Source: Lithobates sylvaticus
Lineage: Eukaryota > Chordata > Amphibia > Anura > Ranidae
Direction: 5' to 3'
Length of the DNA stretch: 64,000 nt
Assembly (NCBI GenBank): GCA_028564925.1
Contig: CM053029.1
Coordinates: forward strand, 33,549,026 to 33,613,025
Shown here: piece by piece, positions 11,493 through 23,938 of the stretch
How the letters are laid out: every line of letters starts with the position of its first letter
How positions within the stretch are numbered: the stretch's first letter is position 1
The notes under the pieces: generated by a model
The model's input: the letters and a program-made list of their open reading frames with translations, nothing else
Database searches by the model: none
What the model was told of the DNA's origin: nothing
Program-made: the position numbers and the translations under genes

Positions 11493-13037
11493 TAAACTGG
11501 CAATCTGTAGCTCCTCCTTGCTCTGAAGAAGTTAGCGGTGATTGGCTAACGAAACGCGTCAGAGGCGGTGACGTCAGCACATCATCTTGGGGAGGTCAGC
11601 CCTTCCACAGCACGCCCGTGATGTACGGCTAAATTCCTGCAGCTCTGTTAAGCAGCGATTGGAGCGAGAGCAGCGGCAATTTTAAAATCACAGGCGGCCA
11701 GCGGTACACAACCAGAAAAGCGGCATTATACTAAGGAACCAAAACCTCTTGAGCAAACTATCAGCATGCCTGGGACGGATGGACTAACAAGCAGGAGTGG
11801 GTAAGCAGCCTGGAAAGGCTGATGCATATGTATGCTTAAACATAACTGTGTCTGTGAATACAGATACAGACACTGTGATTATTAGCGCTACTGTTTTTAT
11901 TCATTTAAAATCACTTTACATTATTTATCTATTTAAGTAGCTGCTTAGTTTATTTTTATACACATAGGTGTTTAATTAATTTTTCTTTGTGCGCAGTGGT
12001 GGTGTGGAATAGTAGGAGGGCGAGCGATTTTCATACCAGTTTATTTTAAACATAACTTGCCTAAGGAAGTGATCAACTATCCATGTGAGTTTACAGTCCC
12101 CCTGCTTAGCTCTGCTATTTTTCCACCCCATGCTGCTACCTGAATCAAGCTATGTGTCTGCGCTTCTTGCTTTATGTTGCTCTACTGTATGTTGCTTTGC
12201 TGCCCTGCTTTAAAACCGCAATATCATTGATTTGGTCAGCTGAATATGGACTGTCTATGAGGTTTCTTCTAGCCATCTAACTACCCTGATTGGTCAAACT
12301 TGTATATGGACACTATAGAAGACCCAATGCTGTTTAAAAACCCTGAATGATATCTGCTTCTTGAAAATATATGCTGCTACTGAACTACCTTTTTTTGAAT
12401 TGATAGTCTTTTCATCTGGAACACCCGTCACGGGACTATGCGTTTGTGTAGATAACATATACACAATTTAATCACCTTCAAAATTAGAAATAATCTTTGC
12501 TAAAATAGTTTATTCTAAACGCATGGTCTAAATACCCATATCTGGTTTTTAATCTACTGTTGATGTTATACCTGCAGTATTTGGTTAAAAGTATTTATAT
12601 TCAACCGTTACTATTGATATGGATGTATGGTAATGCACGAATGCTGTGGTTTGTGGTCTATACCCCCTTGTTTTAACGGACAACGTTGTCAATTTTAACT
12701 CTGGGAACTCCTTTGTGATCTTGAATGAAATTTTTGCTATAGGAATGGGAAGTGGTATTTTTTGTTTAAACTCATTTTTTTGTTTTACTAATAAAGTGAT
12801 ATATACAAAATCTAACAGTAGATCTCCCGCCGTCCATCTTGTCTCGGGTGGGTATCTCTCTTGTCTCTTCAAGGGGATCCTACGTGAGTTTTTTTTACTG
12901 TATGCCCCAGGTACGGGGAAGGTCTAGATTCAGACTTGTTTTAGTCAAGAATCGATCTGTAGATTTACTCTATATAATCTTTATATAAATATATATTAAA
13001 CAAATCTGGTAGATCCGGGCACCGCAAAAACCTTTTT
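11493..13037 (+). repeat. PLE1 3' pLTR region
   Basis: This is PLE1 sequence resuming after the Tc1 element. Its last 270 bp repeat the 5' pLTR. A hammerhead-like motif lies at its start (11511-11567), where PLE terminal repeats are known to carry such ribozymes. The middle is AT-rich and non-coding. The end at 13037 abuts a TTAA-element fragment, which was probably the original target. Confidence 0.7.
11511..11567 (+). ncRNA. Hammerhead-ribozyme-like motif in PLE1 pLTR
   Basis: The order is CTGAAGA (11523-11529), a 6 bp stem GTTAGC/GCTAAC with 8-base loop (11531-11550), GAAAC (11551-11555) and the cleavage-type triplet GTC (11558-11560). The outer stem is short and bulged (CCT...CT with AG...AGG). 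Stem III would be one base pair, as in the minimal hammerheads known from animal PLEs. One extra A sits between CTGAAGA and stem II, as in the motif at 53385. Activity is not shown. Confidence 0.6.
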
Positions 13038-13164
13038 CCCAATAAATATATGCTTATTGACATTTTTTTTTACCAAATACATGTGGCTGAATACATTTTG
13101 GCCTAAATGTATGACTAAAATTGAGTTTATTGGATTTTTCTTATAACAAAAAGTAGAAAATATC
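13038..13164 (-). mobile_element. Fragment of TTAA-element terminal module
   Basis: The stretch with ATGCTTATTGACATTTTTT and TGTGGCTGAATACATTTTGG matches 28096-28215. It is cut by the PLE1 end on the left and the next TIR element on the right. Confidence 0.6.
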
Positions 13165-15354
13165 ATTTTCCTGACGCCAACATGGCAGCATATTAGTGAT
13201 AGAGCTCCACCTCTTGACCACTCCCTCAGGACCAGTGAATAGCATAAATATAAGGCCTAGTTAGGCCCCGCCCCATTCTTATTTTTTTCCTCATACCTCA
13301 ACGCATCAGTGAAGAGTAAGCAGTACTATGTCCCCCCCTCTGTGCAGCATCCGGCTGGGTTCAAGCCTCTCCCAGTGCGAAGTCCCAGCGATCGGGCTGC
13401 TAACATGCGCTAGAGGATAATCTTGAATGCACTGTGGGTTCAAACAGCCCTTTTATGCACTTTGGCCTCACTACACAGAGTCAAGGAGGACCAATCTCCC
13501 TGCAGTTTAGCAACTGGGCAGCAGTCGCCTATATTCAGCTCCAGTATGAAACTCGCAGCAATATGCTATTGGGAGAGGTGAAACCCATAACACCTGGGGC
13601 AGAAGATCACCAGCAAAATTTCAGGAAGCAGTTTACCTCCCAGCATATTTTTCTTTTGAACGAATACAAGCTTCCCAGAGCATGAGTGGGTCTACACAGG
13701 GCCGGTGCTACCACTAGGCAAACTAGGCAGCCGGCTAGGGCGCACTGCTGTCTAGGGGCGCTCGGCCACCGGTTTCCCTCCACGTCTGCATGCTCTGCAG
13801 GCTGCAGAATGCAACTAAGTCTGACCGGTAGTGTTATTGGAGGCGCAGCATTGGAGCCAGCGCTAGAGGAAGCAGAGCCGATGCTTTCTGTATAGCGCCG
13901 CCTTCTGTCACAGGGACAGTGTAAAGGGGGTGGAGCCAATGGTGGTGAAAAAATTAGGTTTTGCCTAGGGTGTCAAAAACCCTTGCACCACCCCTGGGTC
14001 TACATCCAAGGTCTTCTCTAAGCTGGCCCACAGGTGGGGCCTACCACAGACAGACCTCCTCAGGCCTCCTCCAAGGCGCAAGGGGCAGATGCTCTGGTCT
14101 CTCCCTGGGACTGCAATCTAACCTATATATTTTCCCCAACATTTCCCGTAAATGAGATTCCCCTTGAGGCTGTCAAGGGAGAACATATTTGTCATAGCCA
14201 GTTCTCCATATTGACCAGGAGGCCCTCGGTTTTCCCTGGCCATTCATTTCAGGATACAGAAGACATTTCCCCTCTATAACATGCGCAGACTGGGGCTACA
14301 AGCAGGGGCACTAAAGGGGGAGGATGGGCAACTCCGGTTGCTCCAGTTTCACTCCAGAGTGATCTCTACTTTTGTTGTGTGTGAGAAGACATTTAACTTA
14401 CAACATCTAGGTCTAATTCTGGAACAAGTTTGCTTTTTTTCTTGGTAGGGCGAGACATTGATCCTACTGCCCTTCCAGTGTCAGCTGTTGTATTCTTCCT
14501 CCAGGCCTTAGCCTATCCTCACATAGCTCACGAGTGTGGCCTATATTGGCAATAACAAAGGAAAGGACCAAGAATCCTTCAGTTTGCACAACTTTTGAGG
14601 GCAGTCGTGAGGAGTCGGTCACCAAGGAAGAAAAGATCTATTGCACTTGCTGGATCTCGTATCAGTTTAACCATTTAGCCATCACTTACAAAGCAGTATC
14701 AATTGCAAGAACTTTAAGCAGAAGGTTATCAGAGATTCAAGCTCTTGGAGCTTCAAAGTAAAATAAATAAATAAAATAAAGAAAAAATTATATATAATAT
14801 ATACCTTTCTTTCCAGAAAGAGTAGAGTTGGATCTTGTAGATCATTCTGCATCAAACATAGCAACAGACTGCTATTTAACAGACAGCTGTACATTGCCTA
14901 ACTTTCCAGAACATCACACAGGAAAGTCACACGTACTGTTCGTTTTCAGAATCTCTCCACAATTGTCCCTTTCAGGTCATCTAAATAAACCTTTTGTCAT
15001 TCCAGTTGGGAATCATCAAGGGAAAGGGGTTACTGCCTGGATCCTGGCAGGCTTGGTTGTGTATAGGATAGAGGTCACAAGCCTCCGTCAGGGGCACCAG
15101 AGCGGTTAAAGCCTCATAGGCAACACATTCAAGAGAATCTATGGTGCCCATCTGTACAGGGGTACACGGTCGCTCCAACATTCCTACTCAAACTTGACGG
15201 AATAGACCGGGGGCCTTGTCATCAGGGGACCTTGTAGGAAGGACTATTCAGTCCTCTGTCTGATCCCAATTAGAAGATTGGTTTGACAAGTAGATCCCAC
15301 CCTGTCAGCTAGTTATTTATCACTAGTATGCTGCCATGTTGGCGTCAGGAAAAT
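13165..15354. mobile_element. TIR DNA element, 2.2 kb, non-autonomous
   Basis: The ends are inverted repeats of about 37 bp: ATTTTCCTGACGCCAACATG at 13165 and its complement ending at 15354. The interior has no transposase and contains a nested hAT MITE (13697-13996). A shorter relative with the same terminal sequence follows at 15355-15608. The superfamily and target duplication are unclear. Confidence 0.6.
13697..13996. mobile_element. hAT-type MITE, 300 bp
   Basis: The ends CAGGGCCGGTGC and GCACCACCCCTG are imperfect inverted repeats. They are flanked by the exact 8 bp duplication GGTCTACA at 13689-13696 and 13997-14004, diagnostic of hAT. Both edges are therefore exact. There is no coding capacity. 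Confidence 0.9.
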
Positions 15355-15608
15355 GGAAAATTGTATCAAATACTTACCGTAATTTTCCTTTCCTGACGCC
15401 AAACCATGGCAGCATATGGTCCCACCCTTATACGTTTCGGTATGTAGCTAATTACAGAGAATGGGGTGGGGCCTAACTAGGCCTTATATTTATGCTATTC
15501 ACTGGTCCTGAGGGAGTGGTCAAGAGGCGGAGCTCTATCACTAGTATGCGGCCATGGTTTGGCGTCAGGAAAGGAAAATTACGGTAAGTATTTGATACAA
15601 TTTTCCAT
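15355..15608. mobile_element. Short MITE with about 65 bp TIRs
   Basis: GGAAAATTGTATCAAATACT at 15355 pairs with the complement ending at 15608, and the pairing runs on through TTTCCTGACGCCAAACCATG for about 65 bp each side. The core matches the ends of the 2.2 kb element just upstream, so this is an internally deleted relative. Confidence 0.8.
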
Positions 15609-15830
15609 TTTTTTGAAAAAAAATAATAATAATTTTTGAAAAAAAAAAATAATAATTTTTGAAAAAAAATAATAATCATTTTTGAAAAAAAATAATAATC
15701 ATTTTTGAAAAAAAATAATAATCATTTTTGAAAAAAAATAATAATCATTTTTGATCAGCCAAAACATTATGTCCACAACATGAAAAAAATAATAATAAAA
15801 AAAAAAAATAAAAAAAAAAAAAGAGTGATT
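15609..15830. repeat. A-rich tandem repeat
   Basis: A unit of about 23 bp, CATTTTTGAAAAAAAATAATAAT minus small changes, repeats six or seven times to about 15750. A poly-A/T stretch follows. A short GATCAGCCAAAACATTATG piece (15753-15771) resembles the tip of a Tc1-like element. Confidence 0.75.
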
Positions 15831-16143
15831 CCACATTTCCTTACAGTAATAATCTGCAGCAAGAGTTGTGCTGGAGGAAGAGAGGCGAGTATATACCAGA
15901 GTGTATACAAATTGTCCCAAACATTTGTTCTACTTCTACTGGGCATCCCATACTTCCTATACCCCATCCAAGTTCAATCCCCTCAATAAAATACAAAAAC
16001 AAAGCTTATGGGCTGTTCATTGTCTTTGAGTGTCTGAGAGGTGAATGTCGGGCTGGGCAGGGTGACAGGTGGGCCACATCACTTAGCAGCCCCAACGGGG
16101 GTATCGCTACATAGGCATAGGACACACACCCTGCCACTCCCCC
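15831..16143. other. No recognised feature
   Basis: Mixed-composition sequence without a convincing frame or repeat boundary. Confidence 0.5.
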
Positions 16144-16615
16144 TTAACCACTTGCCATCCGGGCCATTTCTGACACTTCCCTCCTACATGTAAAAATCAA
16201 CTTCTTTTTGCTAGAAAATGACTTAGAACCCCCAAACATGATACCAGGATGATGCCTGTAGGTTGCCGGCATCATCCCGGAATAATTCAACAGGAAGACA
16301 AAATGAATTGTGGCCGGTAGGATTGATAAGATCTGACCACAATATGGGAATTTATATGTGTGCCTGCAAAACAAACAAAATCCACTAGATGGCAGCAATT
16401 ACCCTCATCCACTTCAGCATAAAATAATAGCTTCCCCTAATTGTCTCTTCCAACCACACTGGCGTTGGGATGTTAAATACACCAAATGTAGACGAAGCAC
16501 AAGAAAGCAGACAGAGGGGGGCATCATACCCATTCAGATCAGCAGGCCAAAGTTTTATATCAATGCCACATACTGTATATCTCCATGCAAATTGACCACC
16601 TACTGATAAAAAAAC
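16144..16615 (+). mobile_element. TTAA-element left-terminal module (copy G)
   Basis: It starts TTAACCACTTGCCATCCGGG and continues with CTCCTACATGTAAAAATCA and GCTAGAAAATGACTTAGAAC, matching the start of the element at 60148. The right terminus was not found, so the end is approximate. Confidence 0.6.
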
Positions 16616-16687
16616 ACGTGCTGACCAAGCTGCTTGCTGATCCCCCCGGAGAGCCTCAGTCTGCCAGACCCCAGGCTCCTCCTCATA

Positions 16688-17010
16688 TACACTATATTAC
16701 CAAAAGTATTGGGACACCTGCCTTTACACGCACACAGACTTTAATGGCATCCCAGTCTTAGTCCGTAGGGTTCAATATTGCAACTATAAAAGCTTCAACT
16801 CTTCTGGGAAGGCTGTCCATAAGGTTAAGGAGTGTGTCTATGGGAACGTTGGACCATTCTTCCAGAAGCTCATTTTTGAGGTCAGGCACTGATGTTGGCT
16901 CGCAGTCTTCGCTCTAATTCATCCCAAAGGTGTTCTATCGGGTTGAGGTCAGGACTCTGTGCAGGCCAGTCAAGTTCCTCCACCCCAAACTCGCTCATCC
17001 ATGTCCTAAA
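16688..17010 (-). mobile_element. Tc1-like transposon fragment
   Basis: The sequence opens at a TIR-like ACACTATATTACCAAAAGTA and continues with blocks typical of one vertebrate Tc1 family: AACTCTTCTGGGAAGGCTGT, CATTCTTCCAGAAGC, CCCAAAGGTGTTCTATCGGG. The coding sense is on the minus strand and only the last part of a transposase gene remains. Confidence 0.75.
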
Positions 17011-18189
17011 TGCACATAGATGCGTCTAAATGCACCTAAGTGCTAGGCATGTTCAGCGACTAAGCATTCATTCATTTCAATGGCCAGAATAAATTATTAC
17101 GCTGACCAATTCCATTAATTGAAGCCCAAGCGCTTGACGTGCCTAAACGCACCTAAACGTGCTTAAAGGCGTTACACAAGTTTGAAAAAAAAACAGTGTT
17201 TGTTCTGCCAAAATTTTGCTGCCTGGAGAAAATGTGTCTAGGAGTTATCAAATGTCCAGTGTGCATGAGGACCTAACAGTAAGCTCCCAAAATAAAGGGA
17301 ATACACTGAATTACAATTATTCTGAGTTGAAGTATTGGTTGTAAAGGGTCTTACGCTATATGGTCTAATCCATAATCCTCAGATTAGGTTGGGGGAAGGG
17401 TGGTGATTCTAGCAATAAATTGTAGGGTGCAACAGTAACATTCTTTGAAGTTGGTGGTGGAGCCTAAATATCAGAATTTTTAGAGGGGTGGTTTGACAGT
17501 AACCAATGTTTACATTTAGTTACAATGGTTACATTTTATTTCCCTCTAGTGTTTTCTTGAATTGTTACATTGTACCTCTTTGTTACAAAAAACATATGTA
17601 TTTCCCATGCTCTTAAGCTCCATCTACTGGCCATAATGTGGTATTTTAGTACTAATTATAATAAAATAATGTTCATTAAAAAGAATAAAAAATAGCCTAA
17701 AGAACATTTGTCCATATGGGGAGCAGGGGCGCTGCTCCCCTAATCCATGAATCCGGCCCCTAATCTACATGCAGGGCGCCGGACGCATGGATTCTAATAG
17801 TTTATTTTTTATTTTTAGAAGCACATGATTAGAGTCTGAGGCTCTAATTGGCTTCAAAAAGGGTGGGCTCTGGGCTCAGAGCACTGCGCCACGAGCCCAC
17901 CCACTTGTGTGACAATAGCAAATTAATATTTGCTATTGTCTGCCTGGGTCTCCTCCTGGCCAATCAGGAAGTGGGTCCTGAGACCCGTCCCCCGATTGGC
18001 CCGAGAGGAGACCCAATCCTATTGGCCATCAAAGAGGAGGAGGGAGGAGACGCAGGTGAAGCTGCTGTGAAGCTGAGGAGGAGGAGATGCATGGTGAAGG
18101 GCTGGTGACTGACTGGGGTTTAACCCAACCGACCGGGTGGTGGTGGATGAATTGTTTGCCCCATTGTTTGCCCCCCCCCAAAAATATAT
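17011..18189. other. Unassigned, repeat-like
   Basis: Nothing coding is visible. From 17720 the sequence is GC-richer, with inverted GGGTCTCCTCCTGGCCAATC and GGCCCGAGAGGAGACCC around 17946-18014. It is the left flank of the outer hAT element. Confidence 0.4.
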
Positions 18190-19372
18190 ACCACCAGTAG
18201 GGATGAGCTTCAAGTTCGAGTCGAACTCATGTTCGACTCTAACATTGCCTGTTTGTCCGTTCGCCGAACATCGAACAATTTGGGGTGTTTGCAGCAAATT
18301 CGAAAAGCCGCGGAACACCCTGTAAAAGTCTATGGGAGAAATCTAAAGTGCTAATTTTAAAGGCTTATATGCAAGTTATTGTCATAAAAAGTGTTTGGGG
18401 ACCCGGTCCTGCCCCAGGGGACATGTATCAATGCGAATAAAAGGTTTAAAAATGTGGTGTCTCCGGTGGAGACAGGATGCGCTGCGCTGGACATCATCGT
18501 TGGACCCTGGACCTTGAGAGGAGAGATCATCCATCGCTGGACCCCGGAGAGATGATCACCCATCGCAGGATACCTAGAGTGGATTACCACCGCTGGAATC
18601 TTTTTTTTTTTTAATAAAGGACTTTAACGGATCCCATCGGTGTCTGTGTGTTTTTTTACAATTTTTTACACTTTCTCTGTGAAATCGTAGGGGTACAATG
18701 TACCCGTTACCATTTCAAATGGGGGCGGGATCTAGGGGTCCCCTTGTTAAAGGGGACTTCCAGATTCCGATAAGCCCCCCGCCCGCAGACCCCAACAACC
18801 ACTGGGCAAGGGTTGTGGGGATGAGGCCCTTGTCCCCATCAACATGGGGACAAGGTGCTTTGGGGGCTACCCCCAAAGCACCCTCCCAATGTTGAGGGCA
18901 TGTGGCCTGGTACGGTTCAGGAGGGGGGCGCTCTCTTGTCCCCCCTCTTTTCCTGCAGCCTGCCAGGTTGCATGCTCAGATAAAGGGTCTGGTATGAATT
19001 TTGGGGGGGAACTTTACGCCATTTTTTTTTTTTTTTTCAATTAACTTTTTATCATACAAAGCAATAATACAGTGTTACAGTGTTTTCCACATAACAGCGG
19101 TTGTACCCGTTTAGACTTGGTAATAAAAAATATTTAAACAGTAAACTAAACGTCATTATTCAGCAACATATGTAAACTGTCATGCAGCATTGGGTTTGTA
19201 GTGCAATTCTCTTCCCAGTCTAGATGGGAGAAAAGGAGGTATGGTTAGACAAAGTTGGTGGAGAAGAAGAAAAAAAGAGAGGTGAGGTAGGGAGGGGGGG
19301 GGGGGGGGGTGTTGGTGTGGCTTAGCCATCAGCTCCGGGCGGACCCTCGAGTCTACGCCAGTCCTCCCAGAC

Positions 19373-22300
19373 TTAATCGTGTATTTCAAGTCTATCCTGT
19401 AACCTGGCTGTCATCTTTTCCATCAGTTCTATATCCTTTATCCTGGTGTATAGGTCTGACTGGGAGGGTGAGTTCTGTCGTTTCCAGTGAAGAGCGACCA
19501 GGCACCGTGCGGCTGTCAGGACATGGCTTAGTAACTTTTTGGTGTGTTTAGGGATTTGTGGGGGCAATAGTCCCAGTAGGAAAGATTTCGGGGAGCTAGG
19601 GATCTGTGTTCCCACTAATTCCGAAAGTAGTTGTTGTGTTTCTCCCCAAAAAGCTGTTATCTTGGGACATGTCCAGTAAATGTGATATAAAGTACCTTTT
19701 TCCGTCAGACAGCGCCAACATCTGTCCGAGCTGGAGGGATATATAGCATGTAGTTTATCTGGCATCAGGTACCAAAAATATAGTATCTTGTAAGTATTCT
19801 CTTTATAGAGCGTGCAGAAGTAGCTTTTTGCTGCCTGCGACCAGATTGTTTGCCAAGTGGCCTCCGGTAATTCCTCTCCTATGGCCTTCTCCCAGCGAAG
19901 CATGTATGCATGCTTTCCTCGGTCGGAGAAGGAGTATTCATTTAGCAACTGGTATATATCCGATATGAGACCCCGGCGTGCAGATCCCTCCAGCATTATA
20001 GTCTCGAACGGTGTCGGCGCTGAAAACTGGAGAGTCGGGGCAAAGGACTGGGCATAGTGTCTAATTTGTAAGTATCCATAAAACATCTGGCGGGACAAAT
20101 CAAATTTCTTTTGAAGGTCGGCGAACAAGTGCAGTCTGCGCGTGCAGGGGTGCACTAGATGGCCGAAGTGGAACAGATTGCGCGATGCCCAGGGTGAAGA
20201 CATCTGGTGCGTGAGACCTGCAGGCATCTTGGAGTTAAACAGGAAGGAGGTCAATAGTGACCTCTCAGAGCTTAAATTATGTGTTCGGGCCAGCTTGCGC
20301 CAGAGCTTTTTCAAGTGTAGCATGGGGCCCAGAAGCCGATTTGGTTCTACCTCCACGTTTGCGTTCCAGAGCAGACTATTAGGATGTGTGGGGGCAAGCC
20401 ACAACTTTTCGATTTCGACCCATCTGTTATAGGTTCTTTGGGGGAACTAGGAGGTTAAGGCACGTAGTTGGGCGGCTTGGTAGTACCTGGTCAGATCTGG
20501 GAATGCCAGTCCCCCGGCTGTTCGGGCCGCTGTCAGGACCAAACGTGGGACTCTGTGCCTCTTATAGTTCCACATGAACCGGAGAAGGTCAGCTTGCAGC
20601 CCCCTCAGATTCCACGTGGGGTACCGGTATGGGTGTAGTTTGAAAGAGATACAGAAGTTTGGGGAGGATGGTAATCTTAATAGACGCCACCCTCCCCAAA
20701 AGGGAAATATAGTGGACTTTCCACCTCTGTAAGAGGTCTCTTATAGACCGATACAGAGGTGGGAAGTTAGCTCGGTATAGAGTAGCATAGGACTGGGTTA
20801 TCTGGACCCCCAGGTATTTAAGTGCCGTTGCTCTCCAATGATATGGAAAACAGTTCCGCAAATGTTGCACTTCTGCGCTCGGGATATTAATGGGAAGGGC
20901 TTCCGATTTAGCTGCATTGATTTTATATCCGGATAGGAACTTATAAAGGTCTAGTTCAGCATGTAGATTGGGGAGTGAAATTCGGGGTTGTGTTAAAGTA
21001 AGTATGACGTTGTCCTCAAAGAGTGCGATTTTAAATTCCCGTTCGCGTACTAGAACACCATTGATATCGGGGTTTCTGCGAATGGATGCCGCCAGGGGCT
21101 CAACACAAAGTGCAAAAAGGAGCGGTGAGAGCGGGCAGCCCTGTCGGGTCCCATTCGTTATTGGGAAGGTGGGGGATAAGGCGAATGGGGTCTTGACCTG
21201 GGATGTTGGGTTGGTGTATAGGTGCTGGATGGCCCGTAGAAAGGGCCCTTTAAATCCCATATGTTTTAACGTGGCGAACAGGAAAGGCATGCTAAGGCGA
21301 TCGAATGCTTTTTCAGCGTCTAGTCCCAGAACCAGGGTTTCTAGACCTTCCCTGTTCGCCACGTCAATGAGGTTGATAATCCGTCTTGTATTGTCCCCCA
21401 CCTGGCGCATGGGGACAAACCCCACCTGGTCTTTGTGTACCAGGGAGGGCAGTATCAGGTTCAGACGCATTGAGAGAAGTTTGGTAAAGATTTTTAAAAT
21501 CTGCGTTCAGCAGCGCTATTGGCCTGTAGCTAGCACATAGCGAGGGGTCTTTTTCGGGTTTGGGGATCAGGGTAAGGAATGACCTCTGCATATCTGCGGG
21601 GATGGACGTCTGTTGGAGAAAGGTATTATATAGTTTACACATATGTGGGAGAAGAGTGGGAAGGAATGTTTTATAGTATTCGTAGGGAAGACCATCGGGG
21701 CCAGGAGATTTACGCGTGGGTAAGGTTTTGATAGTGGCCGTAAGTTCTTCTTCTGTGATGGACATATTGAGGGATAATAGGTCTGAGGACTGGAGCTTCG
21801 GTATGCCGCTCTGCTCCAAGTAATTATGTAGTCAGTCGCTCAGGTCAGGGGGAAGCGGTGCATGTGGGATCTCTGGGTCGCCGTACAGGGCTGTATAAAA
21901 CTCTTCAAAAGTCTTGGCTATGTCTTGGGGGTGAGAAAGGAGGTTACCTGTCCTATCTTTGATTTGTTGGGGCGTGGATGTGTTGGAGCGTTCGGATAGT
22001 TTACGGGCCAGTAAGGAATAGGCTTTATTCCCCTTGTCATAGTAGACTTGCTTCATTCTGAGAAGCGCTTTCTCTACCTGACCCATGGCTATGTCTCGGA
22101 GTGTTGATCGTAAGCAGACAATTTTTTTAAGAAGAGGTAGGGTTGGTGATGTTGTAAGTTTGTTTTTTAGGATCCTAAGATACCTGTCGGCTTGTTTTTT
22201 GGTGGCTGCTGCATTTTTTTTAAGGGCAGATGAGATCGCCATACAGCGTCCTCTAAGGACCGCTTTGTGCGCCTCCCACAGAATGGGGGTGGAAACATCT

Positions 22301-23145
22301 GGGGTATTATTTTCTCGAAAGTACTGTTGGAGGGAGGCTTCCAGTTCTGTCTAGGAAGGGAGGTGCTGGAGAAGAAAATTGTTTAGCTGCCAGTGGTATG
22401 GTTTGTGTAGGGGCGTACCTAGCTCCAAGGTCATGACTACAGGGGCATGGTCGGACCAGGAGATTGGTAGGATCTGAGCAGACTTTTCGGCCCGGAGGGT
22501 GGTATTATTGGTAAAAAAATAATCGATGCGGGAGTGCATCTTGTGGGGTGCTGAAAAGAATGTATACTGTCTGTCGCCAGGGTGTAGGGTGCGCCATGTG
22601 TCGAAAAGGGCATATCGTCTAAGGACGTTATGGAACAGCTTTGAGTCTCTATTGGCGCGTGGTTGTGGGTCCATTGGGTTTAGCCCATGACGGTCCATCC
22701 CCACTGAGTGGGATAGATTGAAGTCCCCTTTTATTATTAGATACTCGTTCGGGGTCCTGAATAGTTTGGCCAATACTTTGGATAGGAAATTTATTTGGTT
22801 GGTATTGGGAGCATATACAGTGCAAAAGGTTACTGCTTGCGCTTGCCACTGGCCTCGCAGGATTATATAGTGTCCCCTTGGGTCTATGTGTGATTCTGAG
22901 CATACAAAGGGGGAACCATTCTTAAATAAGATGACCCCCCCTGCCCGTTTACGGGGGTTGGATGCCTGGTATATCTGGGTATACTGTCTGGATGCAAACG
23001 TGAAGGAGTCCCCCTTATTAAAATGTGTTTCTTGGAGCATGACTACGTCCGTCCCAGATTGTCTAAGTTCCCTCAACGCCAGATGTCTCTTTTTGTTTGA
23101 ATTCAGCCCATGTATGTTTAAGGTCAGAACTTTAGCCATTGTCAT
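19373..23145 (-). pseudogene. L1 ORF2 (endonuclease, RT, zinc knuckle), degenerate
   Basis: It starts at ATG 23145. The APE endonuclease (23145-22400) shows TLNIHGLNS, LQETHF, VYAPNTNQ, KGDFNLS and SWSDHAPVV, with all core residues visible. In-frame stops follow at 22351-22353 and near 21830. A frameshift near 21480 leads to the next frame (to 20589). RT motifs are KSPGPDGLPYEYYK, GLDAEKAFDRLSM (motif A) and GTRQGCPLSPLLFALCVEPL (motif B). Motif C reads LFEDN where FADD is expected (about 21007-21018), so catalysis would be lost. The last frame (20404-19373) ends with a CCHC-type CWRC...H....C knuckle. It is a decayed copy. Confidence 0.9.
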
Positions 23146-23938
23146 GTATGTGTGTGTGCGTGGTGATACTTATCTGGTCCTGCCGGTAGATTGTTCCTGT
23201 GCCCCTCGTAGGTGAGTGATCGCTCTGTGTACCGGATCGATTGTCCGCCAGGAGCCCATGGCGAGCCGGGGGGGGGGGGGGGGTGGTAAGGGAAGGGAGA
23301 GGTGGGGAGGTAAAGAGAAAAAAGAAGAAAACAATAGTTAGGAATACATTTCCATGTGAGTAATTTAACCACTTCCCGACCGCCCCATGTACATATACGT
23401 CGGCAGAATGGCACGTACAGGCAGAACCACATACCTGTACGTGCCATTCTTCAGGCGCGTGGGGGGTCCGATCGGACCCCCCCCGGCCGGCGGGGACGGT
23501 CGGGATCGCTTCAGGAGCGATCCGGGATGAGGGGACGGCCAGTGGTTTCTGGCCACCCCCTCGCGATCGCTCCTGGCGAATCAGATGCTTCCTCTGTCTG
23601 TGTCAATCAAAACACAGGCAGAGGAAGTGATGTCATGCTCGGTGCGCCGGTCTATGTGACCAGAAACGCCGAGCTGTCAACATGTACAGGTTAGTGCACC
23701 AACAGTACACTGACACCAGTACACATAGGCACACAAAACACCCCCCTGTCACCCCCAGATCACCCCCCAGATCACCCCCTCCCCCCCCAGTCACAGTGTC
23801 ACTAATTGCAGTGATCATTTATTTACTGATCACTGCATTTAGTGTCAGTGTGACTGTAATAACTGTCAGTGCAGTTAGTTTTAGGTCCAAGGTAGCCCCC
23901 TACCCCCCCCTAATAAAGGTTTAACCCCTTGATTGCCC

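Larger units (their letters stand above)
2649..13037 (+). mobile_element. Penelope-like element PLE1, broken, with nested inserts
   Basis: Protein fragments in order match a PLE: an N-terminal part (3061-3364 and 5248-5889), a reverse transcriptase with YIDD (6878-8810), and the tail of a GIY-YIG type endonuclease domain (8810-9130). A direct repeat of about 270 bp (2649-2919 and 12765-13037) is the pLTR expected of this class. Inserts are a TTAA element at its left, CR1 (3365-5247), TTAA element B (5890-6877) and Tc1 (9878-11490). Most of its 5' pLTR should lie left of element A, outside the window. It is a fossil with several interruptions. Confidence 0.85.

Noticed and set aside
2649-13037. 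PLE1 as an LTR retrotransposon because of its terminal direct repeats
   Set aside because: The protein is a Penelope-type RT with YIDD and a Cys-rich linker; no gag, protease, integrase or primer-binding site is seen.
19309-23215. Plus-strand frames opposite the L1 ORF2
   Set aside because: They are antisense shadows of the LINE with no domains of their own.
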